DNA of 64,000 nucleotides. It comes from Sporosarcina quadrami (GTDB taxonomy: Bacteria > Bacillota > Bacilli > Bacillales_A > Planococcaceae). Positions 34,204-44,684 of the stretch are shown one piece after another. The position numbers were made by a program, and so were the translations under genes. Under the pieces are notes generated by a model. The model made no database searches. It worked only from the letters and a program-made list of their open reading frames with translations, and was not told where the DNA came from. The stretch spans positions 117,447 to 181,446 of the forward strand of contig NZ_JACSQN010000009.1 of NCBI RefSeq assembly GCF_014836615.1, written 5' to 3'. Numbering within the stretch: position 1 is the stretch's first letter; each line of letters begins with the position of its first letter.

Positions 34204-35286
34204 GGATTTGGTGCCTATATAGATGGATTGCGGGCGGAATATTGTGTTGTCATTTTGTTGTTCGATAGCATGTGCCGTCCAACCTACGATTCTAGCGACA
34301 CTGAACGTCGGGGTAAATAGTTCGGGCGGCATGTCTATGGAACGCATGATGGCCGCGGCGTAATATTCGACATTTGTATAAAGTTTACGGCCTGGTTTAT
34401 AGGTTTCAAGCAATGCGATAATTTCTTTTTCTGCAGCTGTCGCAAGGTCCAGCCATTTGTCTTCACCCGCCATGCTTATGCATTTATCCCTTAACAGGAT
34501 GGAGCGAGGATCTTCTGTTTTGTAAATTCGATGACCGAATCCCATTATTCTTTCGCCACTCGCGAGTTTCTGTTCGATGACTTTGCTAATATTCGTTTCG
34601 TCGCCAATTTCATTGAGCAAGTCAATTACGCCTGCAGGTGCCCCGCCATGAAGAGGGCCTTTCATCGCACCGAGTGCCGATGTGACGGCAGCAGTCAAAT
34701 CCGATTCGGTTGAAATCGTGACGCGACCTGCGAATGTGGATGCGTTCATGCCGTGCTCCATCGTTAGTGTTAGGTACGTTTCAAGTGCTTCGATGTGTAC
34801 TGGATTCGGAACGGTGCCCGTTAGCATCCATAAATAATTGGCCGTATGGGAAAGTTCCGGATTCGGTTCGATGATTGGTAACGCTTTATTGTTACGATAA
34901 TGATGAGCAGTAATAACGGGCAATGCTGCGATTAGATGGATAGCTTGTTCCTCGATCAATTGATTTTTGAAAGTGCGGTTACAGAAGGCGGATATCACTG
35001 TTCTCATCGCATCCATCAAAGAGATTTCTTGCGGAAGCGCATTGATGATTTCCTTTATATATTTGGGCAACTTTCTGCCTTCAACCATTTGTTGTTGTAA
35101 TGAAGCCAATTCTTTTTCATTCGGAAAGTGGCCGTACAATAGAAAATACATCATTTCCTCGAATGAGTGTTCAGGGACCAATTCACCAATTAACTTCCCT
35201 CTATAACGCAATTCTCCTTTATCCCCATCTACATCGGCAATATGTGTATGCACTGCAACGATATCTTTTAACCCTTTTTGGAACAT
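34201..35286 (-). CDS. citA: Citrate synthase (CitA type)
   Basis: 361 residues from the second ATG, seven bases after GGAGG. Active-site segments are seen: ELSHTANYLWML, LTMEHGMNASTFAGR, GAMKGPLHGGAP and MGFGHRIYKTEDPRS. It condenses oxaloacetate with acetyl-CoA. The divergent LysR gene reproduces the citA-citR pair of B. subtilis, so this is probably the minor citrate synthase; a methylcitrate synthase role cannot be excluded. Confidence 0.88.
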   Translation of the reverse strand: MFQKGLKDIVAVHTHIADVDGDKGELRYRGKLIGELVPEHSFEEMMYFLLYGHFPNEKELASLQQQMVEGRKLPKYIKEIINALPQEISLMDAMRTVISAFCNRTFKNQLIEEQAIHLIAALPVITAHHYRNNKALPIIEPNPELSHTANYLWMLTGTVPNPVHIEALETYLTLTMEHGMNASTFAGRVTISTESDLTAAVTSALGAMKGPLHGGAPAGVIDLLNEIGDETNISKVIEQKLASGERIMGFGHRIYKTEDPRSILLRDKCISMAGEDKWLDLATAAEKEIIALLETYKPGRKLYTNVEYYAAAIMRSIDMPPELFTPTFSVARIVGWTAHAIEQQNDNTIFRPQSIYIGTKS

Positions 35287-35389
35287 GACCATTCCTCCTT
35301 TTCTTTAGTATAGACGTCGACTATAATTAGTTAAATTGAATGTTTTGTATTAAAATGATTAAATTTATTAATTAATCGAGGTGTTTGTA

Positions 35390-36271
35390 TTGGACTATCA
35401 ATGGCTTCGAACGTTTATCATCGCCGCGGAGACGTTAAATTTCAGGAAAGCTTCGGAAAAATTACGAGTGTCTCAGCCAAGTGTTACAGTCCATATCCGA
35501 CTTCTGGAAGAGCATTTAGGGATTACACTTTTTGACCGGATTAATAACCGGGTGTCGTTGACGGATGCAGGAAGACTGTTTTACGGGGAAGCGGTGAAGC
35601 TTATTGAGTCTTTGGATAAAACGGTTCATCATATGCAGTCTTTTGCGCAAGGCTATCGTACGAATTGGACAATCGCCATTTCTCCACTCATGGCTGAAAC
35701 GATTTTGCCGTATTATTTGCGCACTTTTATGGACGGCCATCCTGATGTCGAGTTAACGATACGGGTTGAGGAATCAGAGAGAATTGAAAAGCTTGTTGAC
35801 GATGGAGAAGTTCATTTAGGGATTTCAGCATTAAATGCGACGCTTCGGAATGTGGAGTCAATACGAATTTATAATGACCCAATCGTATTTGTCATGCCTG
35901 TTGACAGTTACGATGAAGAAAGCGGCCCGCCGATTGATGTGCGCGATGCATTGATGGACAATTATTTACTGACACACCATCATCCTGTTTTCTGGGATGA
36001 TTTACTCGTCGTGTTGAAAAAGCATGTGCCGGGGATCCGTACGATGAAAGTGACGCAAGCGCATGTAGCGAAACGGTTCATCCAGGAAGGTTTAGGCAAT
36101 TCGTTTTTACCCCATTCTGTTGTGCGCCGCGAGTTGACGGAAGGCAGATTGATGCGTCCGCATTTTAATTTGTTTGAATTGCCCGTTGTGTCGACGTTTA
36201 TTATTGTGAGGAAGATGGGACGATTGGAAGAGGAGTTTATTGAGGGAATTTCGAAGTTTTACTTTGGGTGA
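35390..36271 (+). CDS. citR: LysR-type regulator CitR
   Basis: 293 residues from a TTG after AGGTG. The N-terminal winged HTH is clear (WLRTFIIAAETLNFRKASEKL, then RVSQPSVTVHIRLLEEHLG) and is followed by a periplasmic-binding-like effector domain. It is divergent from citA with about 100 bases between them, matching B. subtilis citR, which represses citA. Confidence 0.88.
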   Translation: MDYQWLRTFIIAAETLNFRKASEKLRVSQPSVTVHIRLLEEHLGITLFDRINNRVSLTDAGRLFYGEAVKLIESLDKTVHHMQSFAQGYRTNWTIAISPLMAETILPYYLRTFMDGHPDVELTIRVEESERIEKLVDDGEVHLGISALNATLRNVESIRIYNDPIVFVMPVDSYDEESGPPIDVRDALMDNYLLTHHHPVFWDDLLVVLKKHVPGIRTMKVTQAHVAKRFIQEGLGNSFLPHSVVRRELTEGRLMRPHFNLFELPVVSTFIIVRKMGRLEEEFIEGISKFYFG

Positions 36272-36277
36272 GTTTGT

Positions 36278-36463
36278 TGGTTGATTGTGTTGCGAGGTGT
36301 GTTGATTGTGTTGCGAGGCGAATTGATTGCGTTGCAACGCGCGTTGATTGTGTTACGCGCTCGATTGATTGTGTTGCGACGAATTGATTGCGTTGCGAAG
36401 CGCATTGATTGCGTTACGCGCCGCGTTGGTTGTGTTACGCACCCCGTTGATTGCGTTACGCTC
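36278..36463. repeat. TTGATTGYGTTRCG degenerate tandem array
   Basis: Nine units of 19-22 bp with core TTGATTGTGTTGCG or TTGATTGCGTTACG and variable linkers rich in CpG. It lies between citR and the chemoreceptor terminator. The open frame through it encodes only repeated NTIN-type peptides. Confidence 0.85.
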
Positions 36464-36466
36464 ACA

Positions 36467-36508
36467 TAAAAAAACAGGCAACCCCACTCACCGCGGGATT
36501 ACCTGTCT
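36467..36508 (-). terminator. Terminator of the chemoreceptor gene
   Basis: Minus-strand ACAGGTAATCCC / GGGGTTGCCTGT followed by TTTTTTT. Confidence 0.85.
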
Positions 36509-36514
36509 TCTACA

Positions 36515-38218
36515 TCACTTCAACTTAAACTTCGATACCATTGTTTGCAAAGTGTCGGCCATTCCGCTTAGGACTGTGGAGGAGGCGGAGATTTCTTGCA
36601 TTGTGGCGCTTTGTTCTTCGGATGCGGCAACGATGTTTTGGACGTTGTCATCTGTGCGGCCGGACATGTTTGCTACTTCGTCAACGAGTTGTTTTACTTG
36701 CTCGATACTTGTGTTGATCGCTTCGCTGATTGTGGACACTTCCCGTACTTGGGTCGAAACTTGTTCTACATAATAGGAGATTTCTTTGAAGCCTTCTCCC
36801 GTTTGCTGAACGATTGTTAGTCCTTCGTCGACGAATTCTTTGGACGTTTGCATCGCTTCGATTGCGCTGCCGACTTCGTGTTGGACTTCTTCGATAAGTT
36901 TTCGGATATGCGCAGCTGCGTTCCCGGAGTCTTGAGCTAGTTTACCGACTTCAGATGCGACGACAGCGAAGCCTTTTCCATGCTCGCCCGCACGTGCCGC
37001 TTCGATGGAAGCATTTAATGCAAGTAAATTTGTTTGACCGGCAATGTTCGTAATGAGTGAAACGATATTGCCGATTTCAGATGATTTCTTGTGAAGCGAC
37101 TGGACGACTGTCGCTGTATGTTCGGTCGATTGCTCGATATCCGTCATTTTCTGGACGGCGGTAGCCATACGCTTTGTTCCGTCACTTGTCAGGTCTGCCG
37201 TCGTGACAGACAGTTCGGTCACTTGATGAATCGCCAAAGCCGTATCGCCGAGTTGATCTGTAATCGTGTCAACTAGCTCGCTACTCCTTCGTGCACTTTC
37301 AAGTTGTAAAGAAGCACTTTCAGATACATCGATGACGGAATTAGTGATCTGTTCAGATGCATGTGATGATTCATCGGCGCTAGCCGCAAACTCCATTGAC
37401 GTGGAAGCAAGTGTATTGACGTTTTCACTCAACTCTTCCATGAGCCCTTTCAAGTTCGATTGCATCATATTGAAATCATGTCCAAGCTGTCCGATTTCAT
37501 CATTCGTCTTCACGTTAATAGGTTCGATGGACAGGTCGCCTGTCGACATTTTCTTGAAACTGTCTGATAGGGAAACTATCGGTCTTTGGATCGTACGTAG
37601 CAAGTAACGAATGCCGATAATGGCAATAAGCAGGGCAATGAGCGTACTGACAGAGAGTATGATTAACACGGAATTATAAAGCAGTCCACCCTCTTCTTCT
37701 ATTTGTACAAGTTCATCATTGTGCAAAGCATCCATGTTTTCCAGTTGTTCAGTTATGTCCGTTGCAATCAGCGTTGTATCATAGGATTCGATAATCGCTT
37801 CATCATCCCTATTCGATCCGCTAAGTGAGATGACATCTTGTACTTTATCCATGAATAGTTGCCAGTCCGCCTTTACTGATTCAAGTATGTCCCGCTCGTT
37901 TTGCATTGTTAACAAGCCGGTATACGAAACGAGAAGCTGTTCCACCTTTTCGTTTTCCTTAACAATGTCCTCTTCATATTTCAGTTCAAATTCTCTATCT
38001 TTCGATAAAATATGCCTCTGCATTTGATTGGTAATATTCTGCATCGATTTTTCCAGCTTTGTAATATGATCGATTTTAGGAACAATCTTGTCCGTCATCG
38101 TTTTTGTGTTTTCGTTTAAATTGAACGTGCTAACAATTCCTGCTGCACTCATTCCGATAATAAGAATAATCATTATTGAAAAAATACCTGTAAGCTTTTT
38201 CCCCACTGTCCAGCGCAC
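36515..38218 (-). CDS. Methyl-accepting chemotaxis protein
   Basis: 567 residues. Membrane helix 1 at about 8-32, an extracellular four-helix-type sensor of about 150 residues, helix 2 near 185-207, a HAMP domain ([18 protein letters not shown]), and a long signalling coiled coil with hairpin tip [19 protein letters not shown]. It signals attractant or repellent to CheA; the ligand is unknown. A sigma-D-like -10 box lies upstream, fitting motility control. Confidence 0.92.
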   Translation of the reverse strand: MRWTVGKKLTGIFSIMIILIIGMSAAGIVSTFNLNENTKTMTDKIVPKIDHITKLEKSMQNITNQMQRHILSKDREFELKYEEDIVKENEKVEQLLVSYTGLLTMQNERDILESVKADWQLFMDKVQDVISLSGSNRDDEAIIESYDTTLIATDITEQLENMDALHNDELVQIEEEGGLLYNSVLIILSVSTLIALLIAIIGIRYLLRTIQRPIVSLSDSFKKMSTGDLSIEPINVKTNDEIGQLGHDFNMMQSNLKGLMEELSENVNTLASTSMEFAASADESSHASEQITNSVIDVSESASLQLESARRSSELVDTITDQLGDTALAIHQVTELSVTTADLTSDGTKRMATAVQKMTDIEQSTEHTATVVQSLHKKSSEIGNIVSLITNIAGQTNLLALNASIEAARAGEHGKGFAVVASEVGKLAQDSGNAAAHIRKLIEEVQHEVGSAIEAMQTSKEFVDEGLTIVQQTGEGFKEISYYVEQVSTQVREVSTISEAINTSIEQVKQLVDEVANMSGRTDDNVQNIVAASEEQSATMQEISASSTVLSGMADTLQTMVSKFKLK

Positions 38219-38263
38219 TTTATTTCCCCCTTCGCCTAAGTAAATTGCTACTTTTTATTTATT

Positions 38264-38271
38264 ATCGGCGA
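38264..38271 (-). promoter_or_regulatory. Sigma-D-like -10 box of the chemoreceptor gene
   Basis: GCCGATAA on the minus strand (seven of eight matches), about 45 bases before the start codon. The -35 at 15-16 bases is weak. Confidence 0.45.
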
Positions 38272-38350
38272 AATATGTCGAAACGTAAAGTAGGGGAAGC
38301 ACTATTTTTTTCAGTTACTTCTAAAATGTGTCATATATCCATTTACTCAC

Positions 38351-38390
38351 AAAAAAGCCTCTTCATCCAATCGGACGAGAGGCTTGTCTA
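38351..38390 (-). terminator. Terminator of lcfB
   Basis: AAGCCTCT ... AGAGGCTT stem with a long T-run on the minus strand, just after the stop. Confidence 0.8.
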
Positions 38391-38391
38391 A

Positions 38392-39945
38392 TTATTGTTT
38401 CACATAATCCTTTAAAGATCTTCTTAAAATCTTTCCTGTTGTATTTTTCGGTAATTCATCCAAGAAATCAATCACTTTCGGCACTTTGTATTTCGCAAGA
38501 CGCTTCTCGCAGAACTGTTGCAATTGGGCTTCAGTAACTTCTGCGCCTTCCTTTAATACAACAAATGCTTGGACTTCCTCACCGAAATCAGGATCGGGTA
38601 CACCGACTACGGCCGCTTCGACAATAGCACGATGTGTAAATAAAACCTCTTCGACCTCACGTGGATAAACGTTATACCCACCAACAATAATCATATCTTT
38701 CTTGCGGTCTACAATATAGAAATAACCGTCTTCATCTTGTCGCGCTAAGTCGCCCGTATATAACCAGCCATCACGAATAGCGGCAGCTGTTTCTTCAGGC
38801 ATTTTATAATACCCTTTCATGACGTTCGGTCCTTGGACGACAAGTTCTCCGACTTCATTGACACCCACTTCCTCACCGAATTCATCAACGACTTTGTTGA
38901 CCACGTTAACAATGTTCGTTCCAATTGAGCCTGGAACGCGTTCACGATCAAGCGGGTTGAAGCATGTGACTGGTGATGCTTCCGATAAGCCGTATCCTTC
39001 AGAAACACGGACATTGAACTTCTCTTCGAAGTTATGCAATAGTGCTACGGGTAATGAAGAACCGCCTGAAATCGATAGTCTTACAGTATCGAAATCGGAA
39101 AGCTTCCCTTTAGGATACTGGTACATGAAATTGTACATCGTTGGAACGGCTGCAAACACGGTCGCCTTTTCTGTTCGGATCGTGTCAAATACTTCTGCTG
39201 GACTAAAGCGCGGCACGAGTAGAATCGTCGCGCCTTTTAGTAGTGGAGCATTGACGACGACGGTGAGTGCAAACACGTGGAACACAGGCAACGTTGCAAC
39301 GACTTTATCATCTTCCGAGAAACCTAAATAGTCACTGACGTCACGCGCATTCGAGTAAATATTTTTATGCGTCAACATTGCGCCTTTTGGGTGGCCAGTC
39401 GTGCCGGACGTGTACAGAATGATAGCGGTTTCATTTTCATCAATATCAATCGGTGCGAAATCCGGTCTTCCTTTAGTGATCAACTGTGAAAACAGCTGTA
39501 CTTTCGCTTTTGCTCTTTCTGGCAACACCGCGATTTTTTCTCTGACTTCAGCACTCATCTCACAAATGATATAATGCTCGATTGACGGAAACATTGCAGC
39601 TGCCTTTTCCACTAACGGAAGTAATGGATCGAGTGCAATGACTACTTTTGCATCACTGTTATGTAAAATGTATGAAATCTCGTCAGGTGAATAGATTGGA
39701 TTGATCGGAATCGCTGTCGCTCCAATTCGCATTGTTGCATATAGTGAAATTAAAAAATGCGGCGTGTTACCGAGTAAAAATGCCACATGATCACCTTTCT
39801 CAACACCTGCCCCTTGTAAAGCTGTTGCAAACATCGAAACGGACTGATCGAATTCTGCGTATGATGTATCTTTCCCCATAAAATGATACGCCGCCTTATT
39901 CGGTTGCAACTTGGAAGTTTCATAAACCCGTGTTACCAAACTCAT
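38392..39945 (-). CDS. lcfB: Long-chain fatty-acid-CoA ligase (LcfB/YhfL-like)
   Basis: 517 residues from the ATG at 39945 behind AGGGAG. ANL superfamily: P-loop ILYTSGTTGHPKGAMLTH, then VSEGYGLSEASPVTCFNPL, WLYTGDLARQDEDGYFYI, and the C-terminal lysine region KNTTGKILRRSL. It activates fatty acids to acyl-CoA for beta-oxidation. The length and the neighbourhood (lplJ, yhfH, comK further on) match B. subtilis YhfL/LcfB. Confidence 0.88.
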   Translation of the reverse strand: MSLVTRVYETSKLQPNKAAYHFMGKDTSYAEFDQSVSMFATALQGAGVEKGDHVAFLLGNTPHFLISLYATMRIGATAIPINPIYSPDEISYILHNSDAKVVIALDPLLPLVEKAAAMFPSIEHYIICEMSAEVREKIAVLPERAKAKVQLFSQLITKGRPDFAPIDIDENETAIILYTSGTTGHPKGAMLTHKNIYSNARDVSDYLGFSEDDKVVATLPVFHVFALTVVVNAPLLKGATILLVPRFSPAEVFDTIRTEKATVFAAVPTMYNFMYQYPKGKLSDFDTVRLSISGGSSLPVALLHNFEEKFNVRVSEGYGLSEASPVTCFNPLDRERVPGSIGTNIVNVVNKVVDEFGEEVGVNEVGELVVQGPNVMKGYYKMPEETAAAIRDGWLYTGDLARQDEDGYFYIVDRKKDMIIVGGYNVYPREVEEVLFTHRAIVEAAVVGVPDPDFGEEVQAFVVLKEGAEVTEAQLQQFCEKRLAKYKVPKVIDFLDELPKNTTGKILRRSLKDYVKQ

Positions 39946-40098
39946 CGTTAACATCTCCCTTGTAATAATGAATGGTGATTCATTCCACATAACTATCATT
40001 ATATAAGAAAAACGTAAAGTTCACAATACTTTTGGACAATATAGTGAAATTCCAATAGTTTGACGGCAAATGAAAAGCGCTTTTTATATTCTACTAAA

Positions 40099-40126
40099 AC
40101 AAAAACACCGGTTAGCCCGGTGTTCG
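40099..40126 (-). terminator. Terminator of the Bce-type operon
   Basis: AACACCGGGC / CCGGTGTT stem then TTTGTTTT on the minus strand; the permease stop codon lies inside the hairpin. Confidence 0.8.
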
Positions 40127-42037
40127 AATATGCGCAAGATAGCGCCAACGTATGAGATAGAAGTAGATGATTTGTAATATCGTGAACCCGGCGAGTACCA
40201 TAATGAGCTCGCGCACAATGGATATTTCCGCAAGCGCATCCCAAATTACTTGCAACGAAAGGAATGCAAACGAACTATGGACAAGCGCGACCGTCCACGG
40301 AATGAAAAACTGCGGGATGAGCTGTCGGTTGACGACTTTCTTGAATTCCTTTTCCGTTATGCCCATGCGACGCAGGACATCAAATTGCTTGCGATCACTT
40401 TCAAGGGACGTATACAGTCGGAAATAGATGAAGCTGCCTGCTGCAAGTAAAAACACGCCTGCAAGTAACATTCCGATTAACAGCAAAAGTGTAAACGTCG
40501 TTCGCATAACTGAGTAATTCAAACCTGGATTATCAAAGAAAAATTTCGGCTTATTGTCATTACTCGAAATGATAGATTCGCTCATTGAATGGCTAATTCC
40601 AAGTCCGATTGTTTTCGTCTCCTGCCAATCGGGGATTTCAAATGCATGGTATACAAAAAGCGGTTCAGTCCGCATTGATTGGAGTGTATAGAAGTCTTTA
40701 TCATTTAAAATGATCGCATTCGTTCCAATCGCGTGAGCCGGAAACAGCTGATTCGGATATGCACCTTTTATATTAACGACAAGGCCACTATCTTTTAGTA
40801 CTGTTTTCACAGTTTGTTTATCGAGCTGAGTAAACGCAGAAGCTGTTGGTGACAGGAACAATGCCTGCCCTTCATCCAAATCGACTGCCTGCTTGCCGAA
40901 TGCACGGGATAGTCTGTTCACATCCGCAAGCTTAATGATGTTGACATTGTTGCGTGTCATCGACGATTGCTGTTGCAACACAGAGAACCGCACGTATGTG
41001 TAATCGATACCCGCTTCCCTCAATTCCTTGCCTAACCTGCTCACATGGGCCTTTTCGAGTTCATTGCCTTGATAGCTTTCATACACAAGCCCGAGTGGAT
41101 TTACTTCCCTATATTGTGACGCGAAAGACGTTAAAGACGCCAAAATACCGACCGACATGAACGCCACAGTTGAAACGATTGTCACAATGAAAAACATACG
41201 GGCATTTTCCTTCAGCCTGACAATCCCTTCGGAAATCGCAAGCAACCTGAAATGACGCCAGTAAAACTCTTTTCGTACTTTGAACAGATGGAGGATGAGC
41301 GGCAGTGAATCTGTGAAGAAATAATACGTTCCTAGTGTCACGAGAGGTGGCAATAAAAACAGCAGTCCGATGACGATGCTGTTCGTCGTGAAGGCAGCTA
41401 AAATATAGGAAATTCCGAGTAGTAGAATGCCAAGTATCCCTCGGAACTTTGAGTACCCATGCGTTTCCCTCTCAGCACTTTCACCACGCAATAAGTCATA
41501 CACCGTCACATTCCGTATGAAGACCGGTGCAACGAGGGAGATTAGAATGAAAAGACTTAAGAATGCCCCTACTGTAAGTGCGAACGGTTTCCACGATAAA
41601 TACAGCGGTAACGCTTGAAACATAACAATCCGTTTAACAATCATAAAAAAGAACTTCGAAAACATATAGCCTAGAAATGTACCAGCCCCAATTGAAGCGA
41701 TTCCAATGAGCAATGTTTCCGTAAAAATGAGCTTATGCAACTGCCTTTTCTCCATACCGAGATGTAACAGGATGCCGAATTCTTTCGTCCGTGCTTGCAA
41801 AAACGCGCGCATCGAATAAAACAGGAAAAACACCGTAAATATGTACAACACTATATCAGCAGTGCCCATTCCAAGCATCGCAATGTCTCTTAAAGCACTC
41901 GCTTCAATCGTCGGATGGAAAAGTAACATGGAATTGAGGAAAAATACCATGACTGAAAAAACGCTCGCCATGAAAAAGGCAGCGTACACGCGACGGTTCC
42001 GTACTACATTTCGAAAAGCGAATTGACGAAATGTCAT
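40112..42037 (-). CDS. BceB-type ABC transporter permease
   Basis: 641 residues from the ATG behind AAGGAGG. FtsX-like permease with ten expected helices: one N-terminal, groups near 55-230 and three near the C-terminus. A large extracellular domain (about 300-500) sits between helices 7 and 8, the hallmark of BceB/YxdM peptide sensors. With the ATPase, kinase and regulator upstream it forms a flux-sensing module that protects against cell-wall-active antimicrobial peptides. Confidence 0.88.
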   Translation of the reverse strand: MTFRQFAFRNVVRNRRVYAAFFMASVFSVMVFFLNSMLLFHPTIEASALRDIAMLGMGTADIVLYIFTVFFLFYSMRAFLQARTKEFGILLHLGMEKRQLHKLIFTETLLIGIASIGAGTFLGYMFSKFFFMIVKRIVMFQALPLYLSWKPFALTVGAFLSLFILISLVAPVFIRNVTVYDLLRGESAERETHGYSKFRGILGILLLGISYILAAFTTNSIVIGLLFLLPPLVTLGTYYFFTDSLPLILHLFKVRKEFYWRHFRLLAISEGIVRLKENARMFFIVTIVSTVAFMSVGILASLTSFASQYREVNPLGLVYESYQGNELEKAHVSRLGKELREAGIDYTYVRFSVLQQQSSMTRNNVNIIKLADVNRLSRAFGKQAVDLDEGQALFLSPTASAFTQLDKQTVKTVLKDSGLVVNIKGAYPNQLFPAHAIGTNAIILNDKDFYTLQSMRTEPLFVYHAFEIPDWQETKTIGLGISHSMSESIISSNDNKPKFFFDNPGLNYSVMRTTFTLLLLIGMLLAGVFLLAAGSFIYFRLYTSLESDRKQFDVLRRMGITEKEFKKVVNRQLIPQFFIPWTVALVHSSFAFLSLQVIWDALAEISIVRELIMVLAGFTILQIIYFYLIRWRYLAHIRTPG

Positions 42038-42067
42038 ATCGCGTACCTCCTTTTCCTCATCGACCAT

Positions 42068-42841
42068 TTACCTGAGCCGAAGATCATTTACATTACCACC
42101 GAGCAAACTGAGCACATTCAATATACGTTGGAAAAACGTCTGTCTTCTTTCATCTTTATGGATTTCATTGAAAAATTCCCCGTCTTTAATGAACAAAACA
42201 CGGTCACAATAACTTGCTGCAATCGGATCATGCGTCACCATAATAATCGTCGTCCGATTTTTTTCATTTATTGTACTGAGCAATTCCAACACTTCTTTTG
42301 CTGAATTAGAGTCGAGGTTGCCCGTCGGTTCATCTGCTAAAATCAGTTTTGGCTGATGTATTAATGCACGGCAAATCGCCGTCCGTTGCGCCTGCCCGCC
42401 CGAAAGCTCATCTGGTCTACGGTCTAGTATCCCCTCAAGCCGCAACTGAAGGGCCAGACGCGCAATCCGTCTTTTCATCTCAGCAATCGGTAACCCGTCA
42501 AGTGTCAATGGCATGACGATATTTTCTTCGACCGTCAGCATCTGCAACAAATTGATATCTTGGAACACAAACCCTAAATGATGCCGCCTAAACAGCGCAA
42601 GCTCATTCGGATTTAACGCTTCCGGTTCCACGCCGTCAATAATGACGCGGCCATATGTCGGCATGTCAATCGTTGAAATGATATTCAGCAATGTCGTCTT
42701 GCCACTGCCTGAAGGCCCCATAATTGCGATGAATTCACCTTCTTCCGCCTCAAAATCGAGACGATTCAGCGCCCGGTGCATCACTTTGCTTTCATAGATT
42801 TTCGTCACTTGCTTCATGCTCACGATCGCCTTGTCCGGCAT
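42068..42841 (-). CDS. BceA-type ABC transporter ATPase
   Basis: 257 residues if started at the ATG of MPDKAIVSMKQ, overlapping the kinase gene by 50 bases; an earlier in-frame ATG at 42862 is possible. Walker A GPSGSGKTT, signature LSGGQAQR, Walker B LILADEPTGNLD and H-loop VTHDPIAA. It drives the adjacent BceB-like permease. Confidence 0.92.
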   Translation of the reverse strand: MPDKAIVSMKQVTKIYESKVMHRALNRLDFEAEEGEFIAIMGPSGSGKTTLLNIISTIDMPTYGRVIIDGVEPEALNPNELALFRRHHLGFVFQDINLLQMLTVEENIVMPLTLDGLPIAEMKRRIARLALQLRLEGILDRRPDELSGGQAQRTAICRALIHQPKLILADEPTGNLDSNSAKEVLELLSTINEKNRTTIIMVTHDPIAASYCDRVLFIKDGEFFNEIHKDERRQTFFQRILNVLSLLGGNVNDLRLR

Positions 42842-43844
42842 CCGATTCACCCGCCTCTCCATTTGCGAATAAAATTTTCACAGAAGTTCCTATACCGACT
42901 TCCGATTCAATTGTGAGCGGATGGCCAAGCTTCCCGCACACTTCATCGGCGATATAAAGCCCCATCCCTGTCGATTCACCTGTCAACCGTCCGTTCTCTC
43001 CCGTAAAGAACGCCTTCGTCACACGCTTCAAGTCAGATGCTGGAATGCCGACCCCTTCATCACGGATCGTCAGCTCGAACCCCTTATCCATCTGTTCCAC
43101 AACGATATATACATGCTTCCCTTTATCAAACGTATATTTCACAGCATTTGTGATAAACTGCCCGATAACAATTTTCAGCCATTTCGGATCGGACGCGACA
43201 ACAAGGTTTTCATCAATCGAAATAACCGGAAAGACGCCATTCGTAATGAACAGCCGCTTGTGATCCGTCACAATTTGCTGAATCAAGCTTTTTAATCCAA
43301 CCTGTTCAATCTGCATATCTTCTTCAAACGTCTCAAGCCGCGCATTCACAAGAACCGCGTCAAGCCCTCGTTGCAACTTCTCCATCTCTTCCTGAATACT
43401 TCGCTTGTCGAGCTCGCCCTCTTCCTGCAACAACAATCCAATGACCGAAATCGGCGTCTTCATCTGATGCACCCACTGATTCATGAAATGCAATTGTCGA
43501 TGCTGTGACGAATACAACGTCTGCACCTCATTCTGATACAACCCGTACAAACTTCGCATGAATGCAGCAGACTGCAACTGTTCAGGTGTCTGCACATGAC
43601 GAACAAGCGCATCTTCCATCCGTTCAGGCTTTTTTGTAATCGCGTTATAGTACGCCCTTCTCGTTATGAACTTCGCACCAAGAATTCCAGCGGTCAAAAG
43701 CATGCTCATAATAATTGAGTAAACCGCTGTATTTACCCCGCGGAATCCATCCAACCAATAGAGCAACAAGATGAATGTGACGAGTACCATTTCAAAGATG
43801 ATCCACGATAAATGCTCCTTCAAAAACAAGACAATTTGCTTCAT
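42792..43844 (-). CDS. BceS-type intramembrane-sensing histidine kinase
   Basis: 350 residues. Two N-terminal helices with almost no extracellular loop (about 12-32 and 38-58), phosphoacceptor His in NQWVHQMKTPISVI, N-box IGQFITNAVKYTF, G boxes IRDEGVGIPASDL and GESTGMGLYIA. Such kinases cannot sense ligand alone and read the state of the partner BceAB transporter. The ATG overlaps the regulator's TGA. Confidence 0.92.
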   Translation of the reverse strand: MKQIVLFLKEHLSWIIFEMVLVTFILLLYWLDGFRGVNTAVYSIIMSMLLTAGILGAKFITRRAYYNAITKKPERMEDALVRHVQTPEQLQSAAFMRSLYGLYQNEVQTLYSSQHRQLHFMNQWVHQMKTPISVIGLLLQEEGELDKRSIQEEMEKLQRGLDAVLVNARLETFEEDMQIEQVGLKSLIQQIVTDHKRLFITNGVFPVISIDENLVVASDPKWLKIVIGQFITNAVKYTFDKGKHVYIVVEQMDKGFELTIRDEGVGIPASDLKRVTKAFFTGENGRLTGESTGMGLYIADEVCGKLGHPLTIESEVGIGTSVKILFANGEAGESDAGQGDREHEASDENL

Positions 43845-44545
43845 GATTCTTCCTGTGCAGGCAACAGCCGATATCCTGAGCCGCGCACGGTTTCAACAAC
43901 GGACTGCACACCATAATCGACAAGTTTTTTTCGCACACGTGTCATATTGACGTTCAACGTATTTTCATCAACAAAAGACTGGTCGTCCCATAATTCTTCA
44001 AGTAAAGTTTCCCGCGACACCACTTTCGGAGACGCTTCCATAAGCAACTCCATAATGACACATTCCTTTTTCTGAAGCGGAATAATTTCATCGCGCAAAT
44101 GCAATTCCATCCGCTCAATAAACAATTCGAGTGCCCCGAGCTTCACAATCCGCTCCCCTTGACTCGGCGCGTATTCCCCATACGCCCGTCTCAAATGGCT
44201 CCGTATCTTCGCAAGGACGATTTCATAATGGAAAGGTTTCGTAATGAAATCATCCCCACCATTCTCAAGCGCAAACACCTGGTCCATATCCCCAGAGCGC
44301 GCCGAGATGAAAATAATCGGACACATCGTCTGTTGCCGAAGCTGTCTGCACCAATAATACCCGTCATACGATGGCAAATTGATATCCAGCAAAATCAGTT
44401 GTGGATCAAACTCCGTACATTCTTCCACAACATTTTCAAAATCCTCCACAATCGCTACATCATATTGATACTTCCTGAGCGTCTCCGCCAACAACTGCGC
44501 AATCTTCCGATCATCCTCCACGATGAAAATCCGGTCATTCCTCAC
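43841..44545 (-). CDS. BceR-type response regulator (OmpR family)
   Basis: 234 residues from a GTG after GAGGGGGG. Receiver domain with IFIVEDD and phosphoacceptor Asp in LILLDINLP; C-terminal winged helix with MELLMEASPKVVSRETLLEELW and TVRGSGYRL. It is the first gene of the four-gene operon and activates the transporter genes in response to BceS. Confidence 0.92.
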   Translation of the reverse strand: MRNDRIFIVEDDRKIAQLLAETLRKYQYDVAIVEDFENVVEECTEFDPQLILLDINLPSYDGYYWCRQLRQQTMCPIIFISARSGDMDQVFALENGGDDFITKPFHYEIVLAKIRSHLRRAYGEYAPSQGERIVKLGALELFIERMELHLRDEIIPLQKKECVIMELLMEASPKVVSRETLLEELWDDQSFVDENTLNVNMTRVRKKLVDYGVQSVVETVRGSGYRLLPAQEES

Positions 44546-44684
44546 CGCAAATCCCCCCTCACTAGTCCATCCATTATATCGCAAAAACGAAATCCCCGCA
44601 GTGACTATAAGTGACGTGCTTAACCAAGATTAATATGTCAAAGGCATTCAGCGCGAATCGGAAAGGAGTGGTAGATTGACTCGG

